Origin: Chloroflexota bacterium
GTDB lineage: Bacteria; Chloroflexota; Ktedonobacteria; Ktedonobacterales; Ktedonobacteraceae
Direction of reading: 5' to 3'
NCBI GenBank assembly: GCA_902812455.1
Contig: CADDZH010000016.1
Span: 1-61,378 of the forward strand
Length of the DNA stretch: 61,378 nucleotides
Below the pieces are notes generated by a model. The model had not been told where the DNA came from, ran no database searches, and saw only the letters and a program-made list of their open reading frames with translations. Made by a program: the position numbers and the translations under genes. Positions 35,332-43,881 of the stretch are shown one piece after another (the stretch's first letter is position 1; every line of letters begins with the position of its first letter).

Positions 35332-35719
35332 TTCCCTACCGGAGGTCTTTTTCAGAAGAGATCGGCAACACCAATGCGTGGTATGTCATGTTGAGCGAGT
35401 GAGCCGAAGCCCTGAGGAACGAAGGGGAAACATCCGCTGCCCGCCCATGTCATGTTGAGCGCAGCGAAACATCCGCTGCCGATCGACGAAGATCCTTTGC
35501 TTCGCTCAGGATAACAAACCATTCCCGATCCTGGTTGGTAAACATCATTATCGGCCCGCATGGAGTGACAACCATGTCCATAGAAATGTGTCACGATCCA
35601 TTATCGCGCCCTACATTTCTCTTGGCGCATTGTGCATATACCCTGAAATGTGCTACATTTGAAATATGGAATAAGAGAAGACAGAAGGTAAATTCAGAAA
35701 GAAAAGGAAGCAGGCTTTT
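35332..35719. other. Gap between the IS element and the aminotransferase gene
   Basis: After the short IS right end (to 35360), it contains a family C MITE-like copy. A reverse-oriented copy of the GGGCCGATAATGATG...CCAGGATCGGG segment (35521-35560) follows, then an AT-rich stretch before the aminotransferase. No gene is seen. Confidence 0.7.
35383..35513. repeat. Repeat family C (MITE-like), double copy
   Basis: ATGTCATGTTGAGCGAGTGAG starts one copy and ATGTCATGTTGAGCGCAGCG a second about 65 bases later, ending in TTCGCTCAGGATAACA. Confidence 0.75.
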
Positions 35720-36892
35720 ATGGATACGCTCAAACGAGAAGTGTTGTCGCAGCGCGTGCAACAGGTAAAACCCTCTGGAATTCGCAAATTCTTTGATATC
35801 ATCAATACCATGCCGGATGTAATTTCCCTGGGAGTGGGCGAGCCTGATTATGTGACGCCCGTGCATATCCGGCAGGCAGGTATTCGCTCGATTGAACTCG
35901 GCCATACTCACTATACATCGAACTACGGCTTACTTGAGCTGCGTGAAGAGCTGGCTGCCACGTTGCAGCGCCGCTATGGGCTGAACTATGACCCCAAAAC
36001 CGAGTTGCTGATCACGGTCGGTGTTAGCGAGGGGGTGGACTTAACCATGCGAGCGCTCATCGATCCGGGCGACGAGGTTATTTGCCTTGATCCTGGCTAC
36101 GTCGCTTACCAGGCGGATATCGTCTTTGCGGGAGGCGTTGTCGTCCCGGTCCCTGCCTATGCTGGCAACGATTTTGCCGTGCGGGCTTCGGATATTGCCG
36201 CTGCCATTATACCCCGCACAAAGGTGATCTTGCTGGGCAACCCGAACAACCCCACTGGGGCAGTTATCCCGCGCTCAGAGCTTGAGGGCATTGCCAACCT
36301 GGCAAAAGAGCATGACCTGATTGTCGCAACCGATGAAGTCTATAGCTATCTTGTCTATGATACCGAGCATGTGTGTATGGCTGCGCTGCCTGAGATGCGC
36401 GACCGCACCGTCTTGCTGGATGGTTTCTCCAAGGCCTATGCCATGACCGGCTGGCGCGTTGGCTATGTGGCTGCTCCCGCCCATATCCTGGAAGCCATGC
36501 TAAAGATACACCAGTACACAATTATGTGCGCCGGTACGGCTCCGCAGGAAGCTGCCATAGAGGCACTGCGCAATGGCGCGGACGATATCAAGATCATGCA
36601 CGACGACTATGATCGCCGCCGCCGCATGTTTGTTGCCGGCCTCAACAGGATCGGCCTGCCTACCTGCGAGCCGAAAGGCGCCTTTTACGCTTTTCCCTAT
36701 ATCGGCAATACAGGTATGACCGACGAGGTTTTTGCTGAAAAGCTGCTCTTCGAGGAGAAAGTGGCCGTCGTTCCCGGCAGCGCTTTTGGCTCTGCCGGCA
36801 CTGGCTATGTGCGCTGCGCCTACTGCACCGCCTATGACAAGCTAGAAGAGGCCCTCGTGCGCATGGAGCGCTTCCTCAAAAATCACACGTAG
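35720..36892 (+). CDS. Class I/II PLP-dependent aminotransferase
   Basis: 390 residues, with AAAAGGAAG before the ATG. ISLGVGEPDYVTP near residue 35, GNPNNPTGAVIP (about residue 174), ATDEVYSYLVYD and LDGFSKAYAMTGWRVGY (Schiff-base Lys near 235) are fold-type-I aminotransferase landmarks. The C-terminal VRCAYCTAYDKLEEAL contains the Arg that binds the substrate carboxylate. This looks like the aspartate/aromatic/PatA-like subgroup; the exact substrate is not determinable. It is a single gene. Confidence 0.9.
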   Translation: MDTLKREVLSQRVQQVKPSGIRKFFDIINTMPDVISLGVGEPDYVTPVHIRQAGIRSIELGHTHYTSNYGLLELREELAATLQRRYGLNYDPKTELLITVGVSEGVDLTMRALIDPGDEVICLDPGYVAYQADIVFAGGVVVPVPAYAGNDFAVRASDIAAAIIPRTKVILLGNPNNPTGAVIPRSELEGIANLAKEHDLIVATDEVYSYLVYDTEHVCMAALPEMRDRTVLLDGFSKAYAMTGWRVGYVAAPAHILEAMLKIHQYTIMCAGTAPQEAAIEALRNGADDIKIMHDDYDRRRRMFVAGLNRIGLPTCEPKGAFYAFPYIGNTGMTDEVFAEKLLFEEKVAVVPGSAFGSAGTGYVRCAYCTAYDKLEEALVRMERFLKNHT

Positions 36893-36913
36893 GGGCCAGA
36901 TTTATCGCGCCCC
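36889..36913. repeat. Dispersed repeat family A, minimal fragment
   Basis: GTAGGGGCCAGATTTATCGC and CCC immediately after the aminotransferase stop; the repeat start overlaps the gene's last codon. Confidence 0.6.
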
Positions 36914-36917
36914 AATT

Positions 36918-37550
36918 TTACCCCGCAATCGGCTCCCATTTGACATAGCTGCGGTCGCGCTTCAATTCAAAGAGGTTGGGCTGTTGCAGTGCCCATTCCA
37001 GGTGATCCCACCACTGGCCGGCATCTTCGCCGCGCGGCACAAACTGGATGATGGGGCCGTAGAAACCAACATCGCTGCCCTTGAAGGCAATGGTGGGCAC
37101 TCCGAAGGCATGGTAGCGCTGCACAGCCTCTTCGTGATCAGCCTGCACGTCCCGGATGGTGCTCTCGTCAGCAAGCGCCGCATCAACAAGGGTTGGATCA
37201 AGCCCTGCCCGCCGTAAAGCGGCCCGCACTCCGTCAGGCTCGCGTATGCTTTCCTTGCGGCCATGTTGCGCTGCTCCCAAAGCAAGATACACCCGCTCCA
37301 CAGCCTCGTTGCCGCCCCTGCGGCGAGCGAGTGCAAGGGTTCGCAGGGCTGCCCAGCCTGCGCTTTTGTAATCAGGCTGCGCGCCTTCTTTGCGATTGAT
37401 GGTCTCAAGACTGAAGAAACGCCATGTCACATCGACCGGGCGTACCTGGCGCACCTCGCGCATCCAGAGTGCAGTACGCCACGCCAGCGGGCACATTGGA
37501 TCAAAGTGAAAATCGATGCTGGCCGGTGTTGTTGCTTCTTGCGTTGTCAT
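36918..37550 (-). CDS. DsbA-family protein, Rv2466c (mycothiol nitroreductase)-like
   Basis: 210 residues. IDFHFDPMCPLAWRTALWMREV at the N-terminus matches the FDPxCPWAW motif of Rv2466c-type DsbA-fold reductases, although Trp is replaced by Leu and there is only one active-site cysteine. WRFFSLETINRKEG and the late FGVPTIAFKG (cis-Pro) support the fold. In actinobacteria the family uses mycothiol; whether this organism makes a related thiol cannot be told here. AAGGCAG precedes the ATG. Confidence 0.8.
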   Translation of the reverse strand: MTTQEATTPASIDFHFDPMCPLAWRTALWMREVRQVRPVDVTWRFFSLETINRKEGAQPDYKSAGWAALRTLALARRRGGNEAVERVYLALGAAQHGRKESIREPDGVRAALRRAGLDPTLVDAALADESTIRDVQADHEEAVQRYHAFGVPTIAFKGSDVGFYGPIIQFVPRGEDAGQWWDHLEWALQQPNLFELKRDRSYVKWEPIAG

Positions 37551-37627
37551 CAGATAGCTGCCTTTCCGTCTATCATCGATTGTAATACTCGTTATTCATG
37601 AACTTTAACGACCAAGATCGGTAACCC

Positions 37628-37744
37628 ATGTCATTCTGAGCGAATACATGTCATCCTGAGCGAAGCGAAAGATCTCTGTTGATCGGCTGAGATATTTCCC
37701 CTTCACTGCGTTCAGAGCTTCGGCTCACGCGCTCAACATGACAT
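37628..37744. repeat. Repeat family C (MITE-like) copy
   Basis: ATGTCATTCTGAGCGAATAC then TGTCATCCTGAGCGAAGCGA, ending in GCGCTCAACATGACATG. Just left of it (37601-37622) lies the GACCAAGATCGG segment used to rebuild the IS empty site. Confidence 0.75.
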
Positions 37745-37865
37745 GCCCCACACTGCTCTTACCGAACTTGTTTGTTAAACATCATCAATACTTCACTTTA
37801 TGAAGCTACTAATGATAAGATATCTTCTAAGACGGAAATATGTCAAGTTGGAAGCAGGCCGGCCC

Positions 37866-37893
37866 TTGCCTCGCCCCACGATTTCTCTATAAT
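37866..37893 (+). promoter_or_regulatory. Probable sigma-70-type promoter
   Basis: TTGCCT (37866-37871), 16 bases, TATAAT (37888-37893). It places the mRNA start near 37900, about 40 bases before the TTG start of the kinase-like gene. Confidence 0.6.
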
Positions 37894-37938
37894 AAAGATC
37901 ATTGCTACATGTTTATCATCAATCAGGAGAAGACCACC

Positions 37939-38517
37939 TTGCAAAACTCATCTGACATTAAAACACAAATACCCACTCCCCCTGATATATATACCTGGGA
38001 ACCACCCCCGGATATGCAGCATCCGCTTTCCCCTTTTCAAGAGGCGCTGATCCTCTCTGCCTGCCCTCCTGGGTCATATATCCTCTCAGCCCGCTTTCAT
38101 CGCACCGTGCGTTTGCCCGGCCCAATCTGGGTGAACGTTGCTTTACCATCTGGCGACGAACAAATGTTGATTCTTCGTATGGACCAGCGCATAGGCGGTG
38201 TCGAGCGGGAAGCGATGATCTTACCTGTCCTCGCCCAGCATGGTCTGCCTGTGCCAACAATCCTTGCAGGCCCCACCGTTGATCCCTCACGACCGGCATG
38301 GGGCGCAATGACCGTGCTGAATGTCCTTCCCGGCCAGGATTTGTTAACATGGTCATGGAATGCCCCACGTCTCGCTCTTCGCTGCCTCTGGACGCTCCAA
38401 CGTGAGATCGCTGTCACCGGCGGCGAAGATATCCTGGTCGAAGATGAATACGAGACCCACGCCGATTACCGCCATCGTATTTTGAGCCTGATGCAGCGTG
38501 CCATGTCCGAAATATGA
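37939..38517 (+). CDS. Phosphotransferase (APH/choline-kinase-like) N-lobe protein lacking the catalytic lobe
   Basis: 192 residues from a TTG with AGGAG nine bases upstream, fitting the promoter at 37866-37893. The centre reads VEREAMILPVLAQHGLPVPTILAGPT then WGAMTVLNVLPGQDLLTW. This is the small lobe and hinge of an aminoglycoside-phosphotransferase-like kinase, where the hinge 'lPGq' precedes the catalytic lobe. The HxDxxxxN and later DxD motifs of the large lobe are missing, and the protein ends about 55 residues after the hinge. It overlaps the methyltransferase start by four bases. It could be a truncated pseudo-kinase or a partner of an unseen protein. Confidence 0.6.
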   Translation: MQNSSDIKTQIPTPPDIYTWEPPPDMQHPLSPFQEALILSACPPGSYILSARFHRTVRLPGPIWVNVALPSGDEQMLILRMDQRIGGVEREAMILPVLAQHGLPVPTILAGPTVDPSRPAWGAMTVLNVLPGQDLLTWSWNAPRLALRCLWTLQREIAVTGGEDILVEDEYETHADYRHRILSLMQRAMSEI

Positions 38518-39167
38518 AGACTTACTACATCGGAAAACATGCAGTTCACTACAACCGCACGTGGCACTCCTTCTTACAGAAAACGCTTGCAGCCACACTT
38601 GCGAGCATTGATGTTGCTTCTCTCCAGCAAAGAGCAAAGACCTCAGACAAGCCATTGCGTATCCTCGACGCCGCGTGCGGGACGGGACTGCTTTTGGAAC
38701 AACTAAGCCATCTCTTCCCTCGCGCCGAACTGTACGGGGTCGATGCCAGCCAGGACATGCTCGCTCAAGCCACTCACCTGCTTCAAGATCACCCAGGCGT
38801 TCATCTTGTCCAGGCAGTGCTTGGAGGTGGCGAGACGGCCGGACTACCCTATCCGCCAGCTTTTTTCGATCTCCTCACCTGTACCAATACCCTGCATTAT
38901 TTTACCGATCCGGCAGCAACGCTCCGTGGCTTCAAGCGCCTGCTTGCCCCAGGGGGACAGATGATCATCGAGGATTATATCCTGCGAGGCTCTCCCTCTC
39001 TTTGGAGACCATTTGAGCGGCTCATCAGAATCGTCGATCCCCAGCATCGCCATCTCTACACACTAGAAGAGGCAGAGACCTTGTGCCAGTGCGCTGGTTT
39101 CTCAGTGGTGGATGCACATAGCTTTCCAATTAGTATCGTCTGCCGGGGCTGGGTCATTTCAACGTAG
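38514..39167 (+). CDS. Class I SAM-dependent methyltransferase
   Basis: 217 residues. ILDAACGTGLLLEQLSHLFP (about residues 49-68) is motif I. YGVDASQDMLAQA has the acidic residue binding the SAM ribose. LPYPPAFFDLLTCTNTLHYF and FKRLLAPGGQMIIEDYIL are the following motifs. The ATG overlaps the previous stop (ATGA), so the two proteins are probably made together. The substrate is unknown; a pairing with a phosphotransferase-like protein suggests a small-molecule target. Confidence 0.85.
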   Translation: MKTYYIGKHAVHYNRTWHSFLQKTLAATLASIDVASLQQRAKTSDKPLRILDAACGTGLLLEQLSHLFPRAELYGVDASQDMLAQATHLLQDHPGVHLVQAVLGGGETAGLPYPPAFFDLLTCTNTLHYFTDPAATLRGFKRLLAPGGQMIIEDYILRGSPSLWRPFERLIRIVDPQHRHLYTLEEAETLCQCAGFSVVDAHSFPISIVCRGWVIST

Positions 39168-39205
39168 CCAATGATGGACATTAACTTTTTAAGGGCCTTA
39201 TTGGG

Positions 39206-39262
39206 TGTCATCCTGAGCGAGTGAGCCAAAGCCCTGAAAGAAGTGAAGGGGAAGGATCTCTC
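39206..39262. repeat. Repeat family C fragment
   Basis: TGTCATCCTGAGCGAGTGAG plus an AAGGGGAAGGATCTC block; one end only. Confidence 0.6.
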
Positions 39263-39264
39263 GA

Positions 39265-40092
39265 TCACGATCCCGGTGGGCGGTCGAGACCTGTGGTGTA
39301 TTCCTCCACTCGATCCAGCCACTCATGCATGATGGCCTGGCACAGCACATCCTGTTCGATATTCACAAAATGTCCGGCCCGATCCAGCACTGCGAACGTC
39401 GCTCTGGGGTAGTTATCCAGCAGATCCCAGGCGTCGCGGTAGCCACAAAGAGAGTCTTGTCGTGCGGTCACGATGAGCGTGGGGGCACCAAAGGGCACGG
39501 GCAGGCTATCCACGTCAAAGGAAAAGGGGCTGGCCGCCTCCAGCCGATCATTGAAGGGATGATCGGCTATCTGGACCTCCGCCAGCAGCTCGCGCATCGC
39601 CTCAACCACCCTGGGAGTCTGCACCACAACGAGGCCCGCGACCGGCCCTAGCTCAGCCGCCAGCGCCGGATCTTCCACCAGCGCGGTCCCTGGTGGGAGG
39701 TGGGCCTGTGCGGGATCCGCCTTCACCTGGGGCGCACAGAGCAGCAGGCCATCAATCGACGCTGCCCTGTGGTAGACCACACCACGGGCCAGGTACCCAC
39801 CATAGGACAGACCGGCGAGTACGAAGCGCTGACCGGGGATGACTGTGTCGATGAATGCCAGCACCGCCTCGAGCATCTGATTGTGGGTGGCCAGGCGGTC
39901 CACGCCCGGCGTGCGTCCTGTGCCGGGCAAGTCAGGATAGAGGCGCAGCCAGCCGTCTCGCTGCGCGAAGAGAGGTTCCATGAACCGCATCATGACGCGG
40001 TGATCGCTCGGTCGCCCAGGCAACATCACGATGGGCCGGCCGCTGCCATATGTTTCATAGTAGATGGCGATATCTCCAAGATTACATTCCAT
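39265..40092 (-). CDS. Alpha/beta hydrolase
   Basis: 275 residues. VMLPGRPSD begins the fold; FVLAGLSYGGYLAR (near residue 95) contains the GxSxG nucleophile elbow. The acid is probably the Asp of TARQDSLCG and the base the His of DRAGHFVNIEQ. The fold and spacing fit the general alpha/beta hydrolase class (esterase or C-C hydrolase); the substrate is not recognised. GGAGGTAG precedes the ATG. It lies 27 bases downstream of the ABC transporter genes, so may share their transcript. Confidence 0.88.
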   Translation of the reverse strand: MECNLGDIAIYYETYGSGRPIVMLPGRPSDHRVMMRFMEPLFAQRDGWLRLYPDLPGTGRTPGVDRLATHNQMLEAVLAFIDTVIPGQRFVLAGLSYGGYLARGVVYHRAASIDGLLLCAPQVKADPAQAHLPPGTALVEDPALAAELGPVAGLVVVQTPRVVEAMRELLAEVQIADHPFNDRLEAASPFSFDVDSLPVPFGAPTLIVTARQDSLCGYRDAWDLLDNYPRATFAVLDRAGHFVNIEQDVLCQAIMHEWLDRVEEYTTGLDRPPGS

Positions 40093-40119
40093 GTGCTGCT
40101 ACCTCCGTTCATGCGAACA

Positions 40120-41961
40120 CTATCCCCCTTCACTGATCACCGGCGCTCTCACCGCGACAAATCCCTCTCCTGGCTGATAGTCGGGCGACTGGTGACGGAA
40201 GTACGTATTGTACAGGTGAGCATAGTGCCCACCATGGCTCATCAGCGCCTCGTGATTTCCTTCTTCCACAATCCTCCCGTGACTCAATACGATGATCCGG
40301 TCGGCATGCCTGATCGTCGAGAGGCGGTGGGCAATGATAATCGCCGTCCGGCCCTGCAATAGGATATCCAATCCCTCCTGAATCTGTGCCTCGGTCAGCG
40401 GATCGACGCTGGCCGTTGCCTCATCCAGGATAATGATCGATGGGTCTTGCAGAAGCACCCGTGCCAGTGCCACAAGCTGTCGCTGCCCCATTGACAGCGC
40501 CTTGCCCTCTTCACCCACCTCCGTATTCAGGCCATCTGGCAGCGCCTCGATCCAGTCTCCCCAGCCAATTTGCCGTGCGACACGTTCAACTTCCTCGTCC
40601 GTCGCATCAGGCCGTGCATAGCGAATATTATCTGCTACCGTCCCCGAAAACAGGAATGGCACCTGCGGCACAATCCCAAGCTGGCGATGATATGCCTGTA
40701 AATCGAACGAGCGAATATTATGGCCATCTATGAGTATCTGCCCTCCCTGGAACTCGTAGAAACGCGCCACCAGCCTGCCAATGCTTGTTTTCCCCGCACC
40801 TGTATGTCCCACCAGCGCCACCGTCTCGCCCGCCTTGATGGTCAGATTGAAGCCTGCCAGCACCGTCTGCTGCTCCGTATACTGGAAAAACACATCCCTG
40901 AACTCGATCCGGCCTGCTAAGCGTGGTACCGGCTGCCGGTCGATCTGCCGCACTCTCGGCTCCGCATCGATCAGCGCAAACACGCGCTCACTGGCCGATA
41001 ATCCTAACTGGAACTGGCTCCAGAACGAAGCAATACTTGTCAGAGGGTACCACAGGATACCGATACTCTGTACAAAGAGGAACCAGTCGCCTGCTGAGAT
41101 GACATGGCTCAGCACATCCAGCCCACCAAAGTAGATGATAATCGTTGTGCCAATGTTCGCCACCAGGAACAGCAATGGGAAAATGCCATTGTACACGAAG
41201 CCTGAGCGCACATTCACATGGTATGACTGCTCATTAACTTTTTTGAACTCATCATACATGTTCTGTTCCTGGCGGAAGTTCTTCGCCACAGTAATACCAC
41301 TAATCACCTCTTGCACATTCGCGTTGACCCTCGCCAGCGATCGCTGCGATCTTCGCGTTGTGCGGCGGGCCACCCAGCGAAAGCCCAGGGCCAGTCCAAC
41401 AATTGCAGGCGTAATCGTGAGCGCCAGGCACGCCAGCAGGGGATTGATATAGAACAGGACAGCAGCAATCAGCACAAACAATAACAACTGGCTCAAAAGG
41501 TTGAGCGTTAGCGTCACCACTGTGGCAAAATTCTCCGTATCCGATGTCACGCGACTCACGATCTTCCCCGTGGGGAATTCATCGTAGAAAGACATATCGC
41601 GCGAGACGATAGCAGCGAAGGCGTCCTGCTGCAGGTTGAAAACCACGTTCCCAACCGAGCGGGCTGTGTAGCGCTGGCGCAGAAAGTTGAACGTCCACGA
41701 AAGGATGCCGCTGATCAAGAGCGTAACCACCAGGAATACTACCGCGCTCAAAGTCCTGTCGGCAGCCAGCGTATCGAGGCTGTGCGCGATCAAGATGGGA
41801 TACGCTGTGTCCATCAGCGAGTTGAGCACGACAAGCACAGCCACGAGGATCATGATCTTCAATAGCGGGCGGAAGTAGCCAATGATGCGAGCCACTAACT
41901 GCCGGTCGCTATACGTCCGGTCATATGCCTCGGCATCCAGCCCATCCATAATGAAACCCAT
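40120..41961 (-). CDS. ABC exporter half-transporter (membrane + ATPase), subunit with canonical Walker B
   Basis: 613 residues. Six transmembrane segments fill the first ~310 residues, then an ATPase domain with LVGHTGAGKTSIGRLVA (Walker A, about residue 390), signature LSMGQRQLVALARVLL and IIILDEATASVD (Walker B plus catalytic Glu). The signature LSMGQ departs from LSGGQ. That fits a heterodimeric exporter in which this signature faces the degenerate site of the partner. GAGAGGAG before the ATG. The partner gene 41983-43779 is 21 bases upstream on the same strand. Confidence 0.93.
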   Translation of the reverse strand: MGFIMDGLDAEAYDRTYSDRQLVARIIGYFRPLLKIMILVAVLVVLNSLMDTAYPILIAHSLDTLAADRTLSAVVFLVVTLLISGILSWTFNFLRQRYTARSVGNVVFNLQQDAFAAIVSRDMSFYDEFPTGKIVSRVTSDTENFATVVTLTLNLLSQLLLFVLIAAVLFYINPLLACLALTITPAIVGLALGFRWVARRTTRRSQRSLARVNANVQEVISGITVAKNFRQEQNMYDEFKKVNEQSYHVNVRSGFVYNGIFPLLFLVANIGTTIIIYFGGLDVLSHVISAGDWFLFVQSIGILWYPLTSIASFWSQFQLGLSASERVFALIDAEPRVRQIDRQPVPRLAGRIEFRDVFFQYTEQQTVLAGFNLTIKAGETVALVGHTGAGKTSIGRLVARFYEFQGGQILIDGHNIRSFDLQAYHRQLGIVPQVPFLFSGTVADNIRYARPDATDEEVERVARQIGWGDWIEALPDGLNTEVGEEGKALSMGQRQLVALARVLLQDPSIIILDEATASVDPLTEAQIQEGLDILLQGRTAIIIAHRLSTIRHADRIIVLSHGRIVEEGNHEALMSHGGHYAHLYNTYFRHQSPDYQPGEGFVAVRAPVISEGG

Positions 41962-41982
41962 TGAATACTCCTCTCCTGCTTC

Positions 41983-43779
41983 CTATTCGCCGCCAACAGG
42001 TATTGTAGACGTCACTATATCGCGATGAATGAAAATGCGCCGGTACAGCTCGCAGCGCTCCAACAACTCCTCATGCGTCCCCTGGTCAACCAGCTCGCCT
42101 TTGCGCAGCACCAGTATCTTATCCGCCCAGCGTATCTGTGATAGACGATGTGTAATCAACAATGTCGTTCGCCCTTCGAGCACACGCCGGATTGCTTTCT
42201 GGATCTCGTCCTCCGTCGCGCTATCGATAGCGCTGGTTGAATCGTCCAGGATGAGGATGCGTGGATCCGTCAGCAGGGCACGTGCAATAGCGATACGTTG
42301 GCGCTGCCCGCCGGACAGTGTCACACCCCGCTCGCCAATGACCGTCTCGTAGCCGTCCTTGAAGCTCATGATAAACTCGTGCGCCTGCGCATCGTGCGCC
42401 GCCTGCTCAATAGCCGCCCGATCTGCCTTCTGCCCCAACCCATAAGCGATGTTCTCCGCAATCGACCGCGAGAAGAGGAAGACATCCTGCTCAATCGTCG
42501 AAATCTGCGAGCGTAGGGAGTCCAGGTTCCATTCCCGCACATCCACGCCATCGATCAACACTCTGCCCACATCAACATCATAGATGCGGTTCACCAGCTT
42601 CGTCAGCGTACTCTTCCCGGCTCCCGTCTGCCCGACAATAGCAATCGTCTGTCCAGGCTCTGCCCTGAACGAGATATCCTTCAGCACCGGAGCATTGCCA
42701 TAGCTAAACGTCACGTGCTCAAAGACGATCTCACCACGTATTTCTCCCCGGTAGCCACCCTCGTTCTCGTCAAGCTCCGTCTCTTCTTTCAGGATAGCCA
42801 GGATGCGCCCCGCTCCTGCTATGCCCTGCTGCACCAGGTTAAACGACCAGATCGAGATCGACGTGGGGAAGCGGTATATCGCCATCAGGCCCATGAACGC
42901 GACCAGTGTACCGATAGAAAGCTGGCCATGCGTGACAAGATAAAGACCATGCAAGAATCCTCCAACCAGCGCCAGTGCCAGCAAAAGCGTGGGCAGGTAG
43001 CGCGCCTGCACTTCCCCGTTCTGTATGAAGTAATCCCTGTACCGCCGCGCCATTTCCTCAAACTTTCGCTGTTCCTGTTTCTCCTGTGCCGTTCCCTTCA
43101 CCACCTCGATGCCCGAAACCGTCTCGGTCAGAACCGCGTTCATCTTGCCAAATTGATTGCGCAGCCGGTCGGCTACCGGCTGCAAGCGGCGCGAATAGTG
43201 CCGCAGCGCAATAAGAAATGCCACGATGAACACCAGCGGCACTAAGAGCAATCGCGGATCCAACAGCGCGATAAAGATCGTGGTGATCGTCAGGCTGGTA
43301 AACGAATCGAAGACCGTATCAACTCCTGGCACGATCATATCGCTCAAGCGGGTCATGTCGTTCGCTGCCCGCGCCATGATATCACCTACGCGCTGGCGAT
43401 TGTGGAAGGTCTGGCTCTTTCCCAGCAAATTGAGGTAGAGTTCATCGCGAGCATCCGTCGCCAGGTGCTTGCCCAGCATCTCCGATGAAATGCGAGCGCT
43501 CAGGTCAAAGACGCCGCCCGTCAGCACGACGCCCAGAATCATGAACACAATCCCCAGGAGTTGTTCCTGTCCTGCTCCCTTCTGGCTGATCAGGTTAAAA
43601 GCCATACCCGTCAGCACCGGCACGCTGGCATAAAACGAATTGGTAATGATCGAAGACAGCGAGAAGCTCAGCATGAAGCGCTTGTAGCGCAGCAGGTGCG
43701 AGATAATCCAGCGTATCGCGCTTTTCTGATTGTAATGATATGCATGGGCAACAGTAAATTCTCTTTTGCTTTTAGACAA
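41983..43779 (-). CDS. ABC exporter half-transporter with degenerate catalytic site
   Basis: 598 residues from a TTG preceded by GGAGGTG; the next in-frame start is much later. Six membrane segments precede the ATPase domain. Walker A is AIVGQTGAGKSTLTKL, the signature is LSGGQRQRIAIARALL and Walker B is ILILDDSTSAID, where the usual catalytic Glu is Asp. With the partner at 40120-41961 this gives one consensus and one degenerate ATP site, as in TM287/288-type exporters. Substrate unknown. Confidence 0.93.
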   Translation of the reverse strand: MSKSKREFTVAHAYHYNQKSAIRWIISHLLRYKRFMLSFSLSSIITNSFYASVPVLTGMAFNLISQKGAGQEQLLGIVFMILGVVLTGGVFDLSARISSEMLGKHLATDARDELYLNLLGKSQTFHNRQRVGDIMARAANDMTRLSDMIVPGVDTVFDSFTSLTITTIFIALLDPRLLLVPLVFIVAFLIALRHYSRRLQPVADRLRNQFGKMNAVLTETVSGIEVVKGTAQEKQEQRKFEEMARRYRDYFIQNGEVQARYLPTLLLALALVGGFLHGLYLVTHGQLSIGTLVAFMGLMAIYRFPTSISIWSFNLVQQGIAGAGRILAILKEETELDENEGGYRGEIRGEIVFEHVTFSYGNAPVLKDISFRAEPGQTIAIVGQTGAGKSTLTKLVNRIYDVDVGRVLIDGVDVREWNLDSLRSQISTIEQDVFLFSRSIAENIAYGLGQKADRAAIEQAAHDAQAHEFIMSFKDGYETVIGERGVTLSGGQRQRIAIARALLTDPRILILDDSTSAIDSATEDEIQKAIRRVLEGRTTLLITHRLSQIRWADKILVLRKGELVDQGTHEELLERCELYRRIFIHRDIVTSTIPVGGE

Positions 43780-43881
43780 GCAGGCACCTCCAACAGACAG
43801 CTATCTCCCTATCCATTCTTTTTAGCTCTGGGATTTCAGGTTGGCATGGCTATTCTATCACACAATACCTGCCACCTGCTG

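Larger units (their letters stand above)
33722..35360 (+). mobile_element. IS110-family insertion sequence
   Basis: The ends are inferred, not marked by terminal inverted repeats, as is normal for IS110. The left flank GGGCCGATAATGAATTG followed by TTCCAACCAAG (ending 33721) and the right flank ATCGGCAAC (from 35361) join into one sequence. That sequence matches other repeat copies in the window, for example 60221-60252 (GGGCCGATTATGAATTTTAA then CAATCAAGATCG) and 37601-37622 (GACCAAGATCGG). This gives an element of about 1.64 kb with a 266-base left end and a 29-base right end. AGA is common to both boundaries, so the exact base is uncertain by one to three. Confidence 0.75.
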
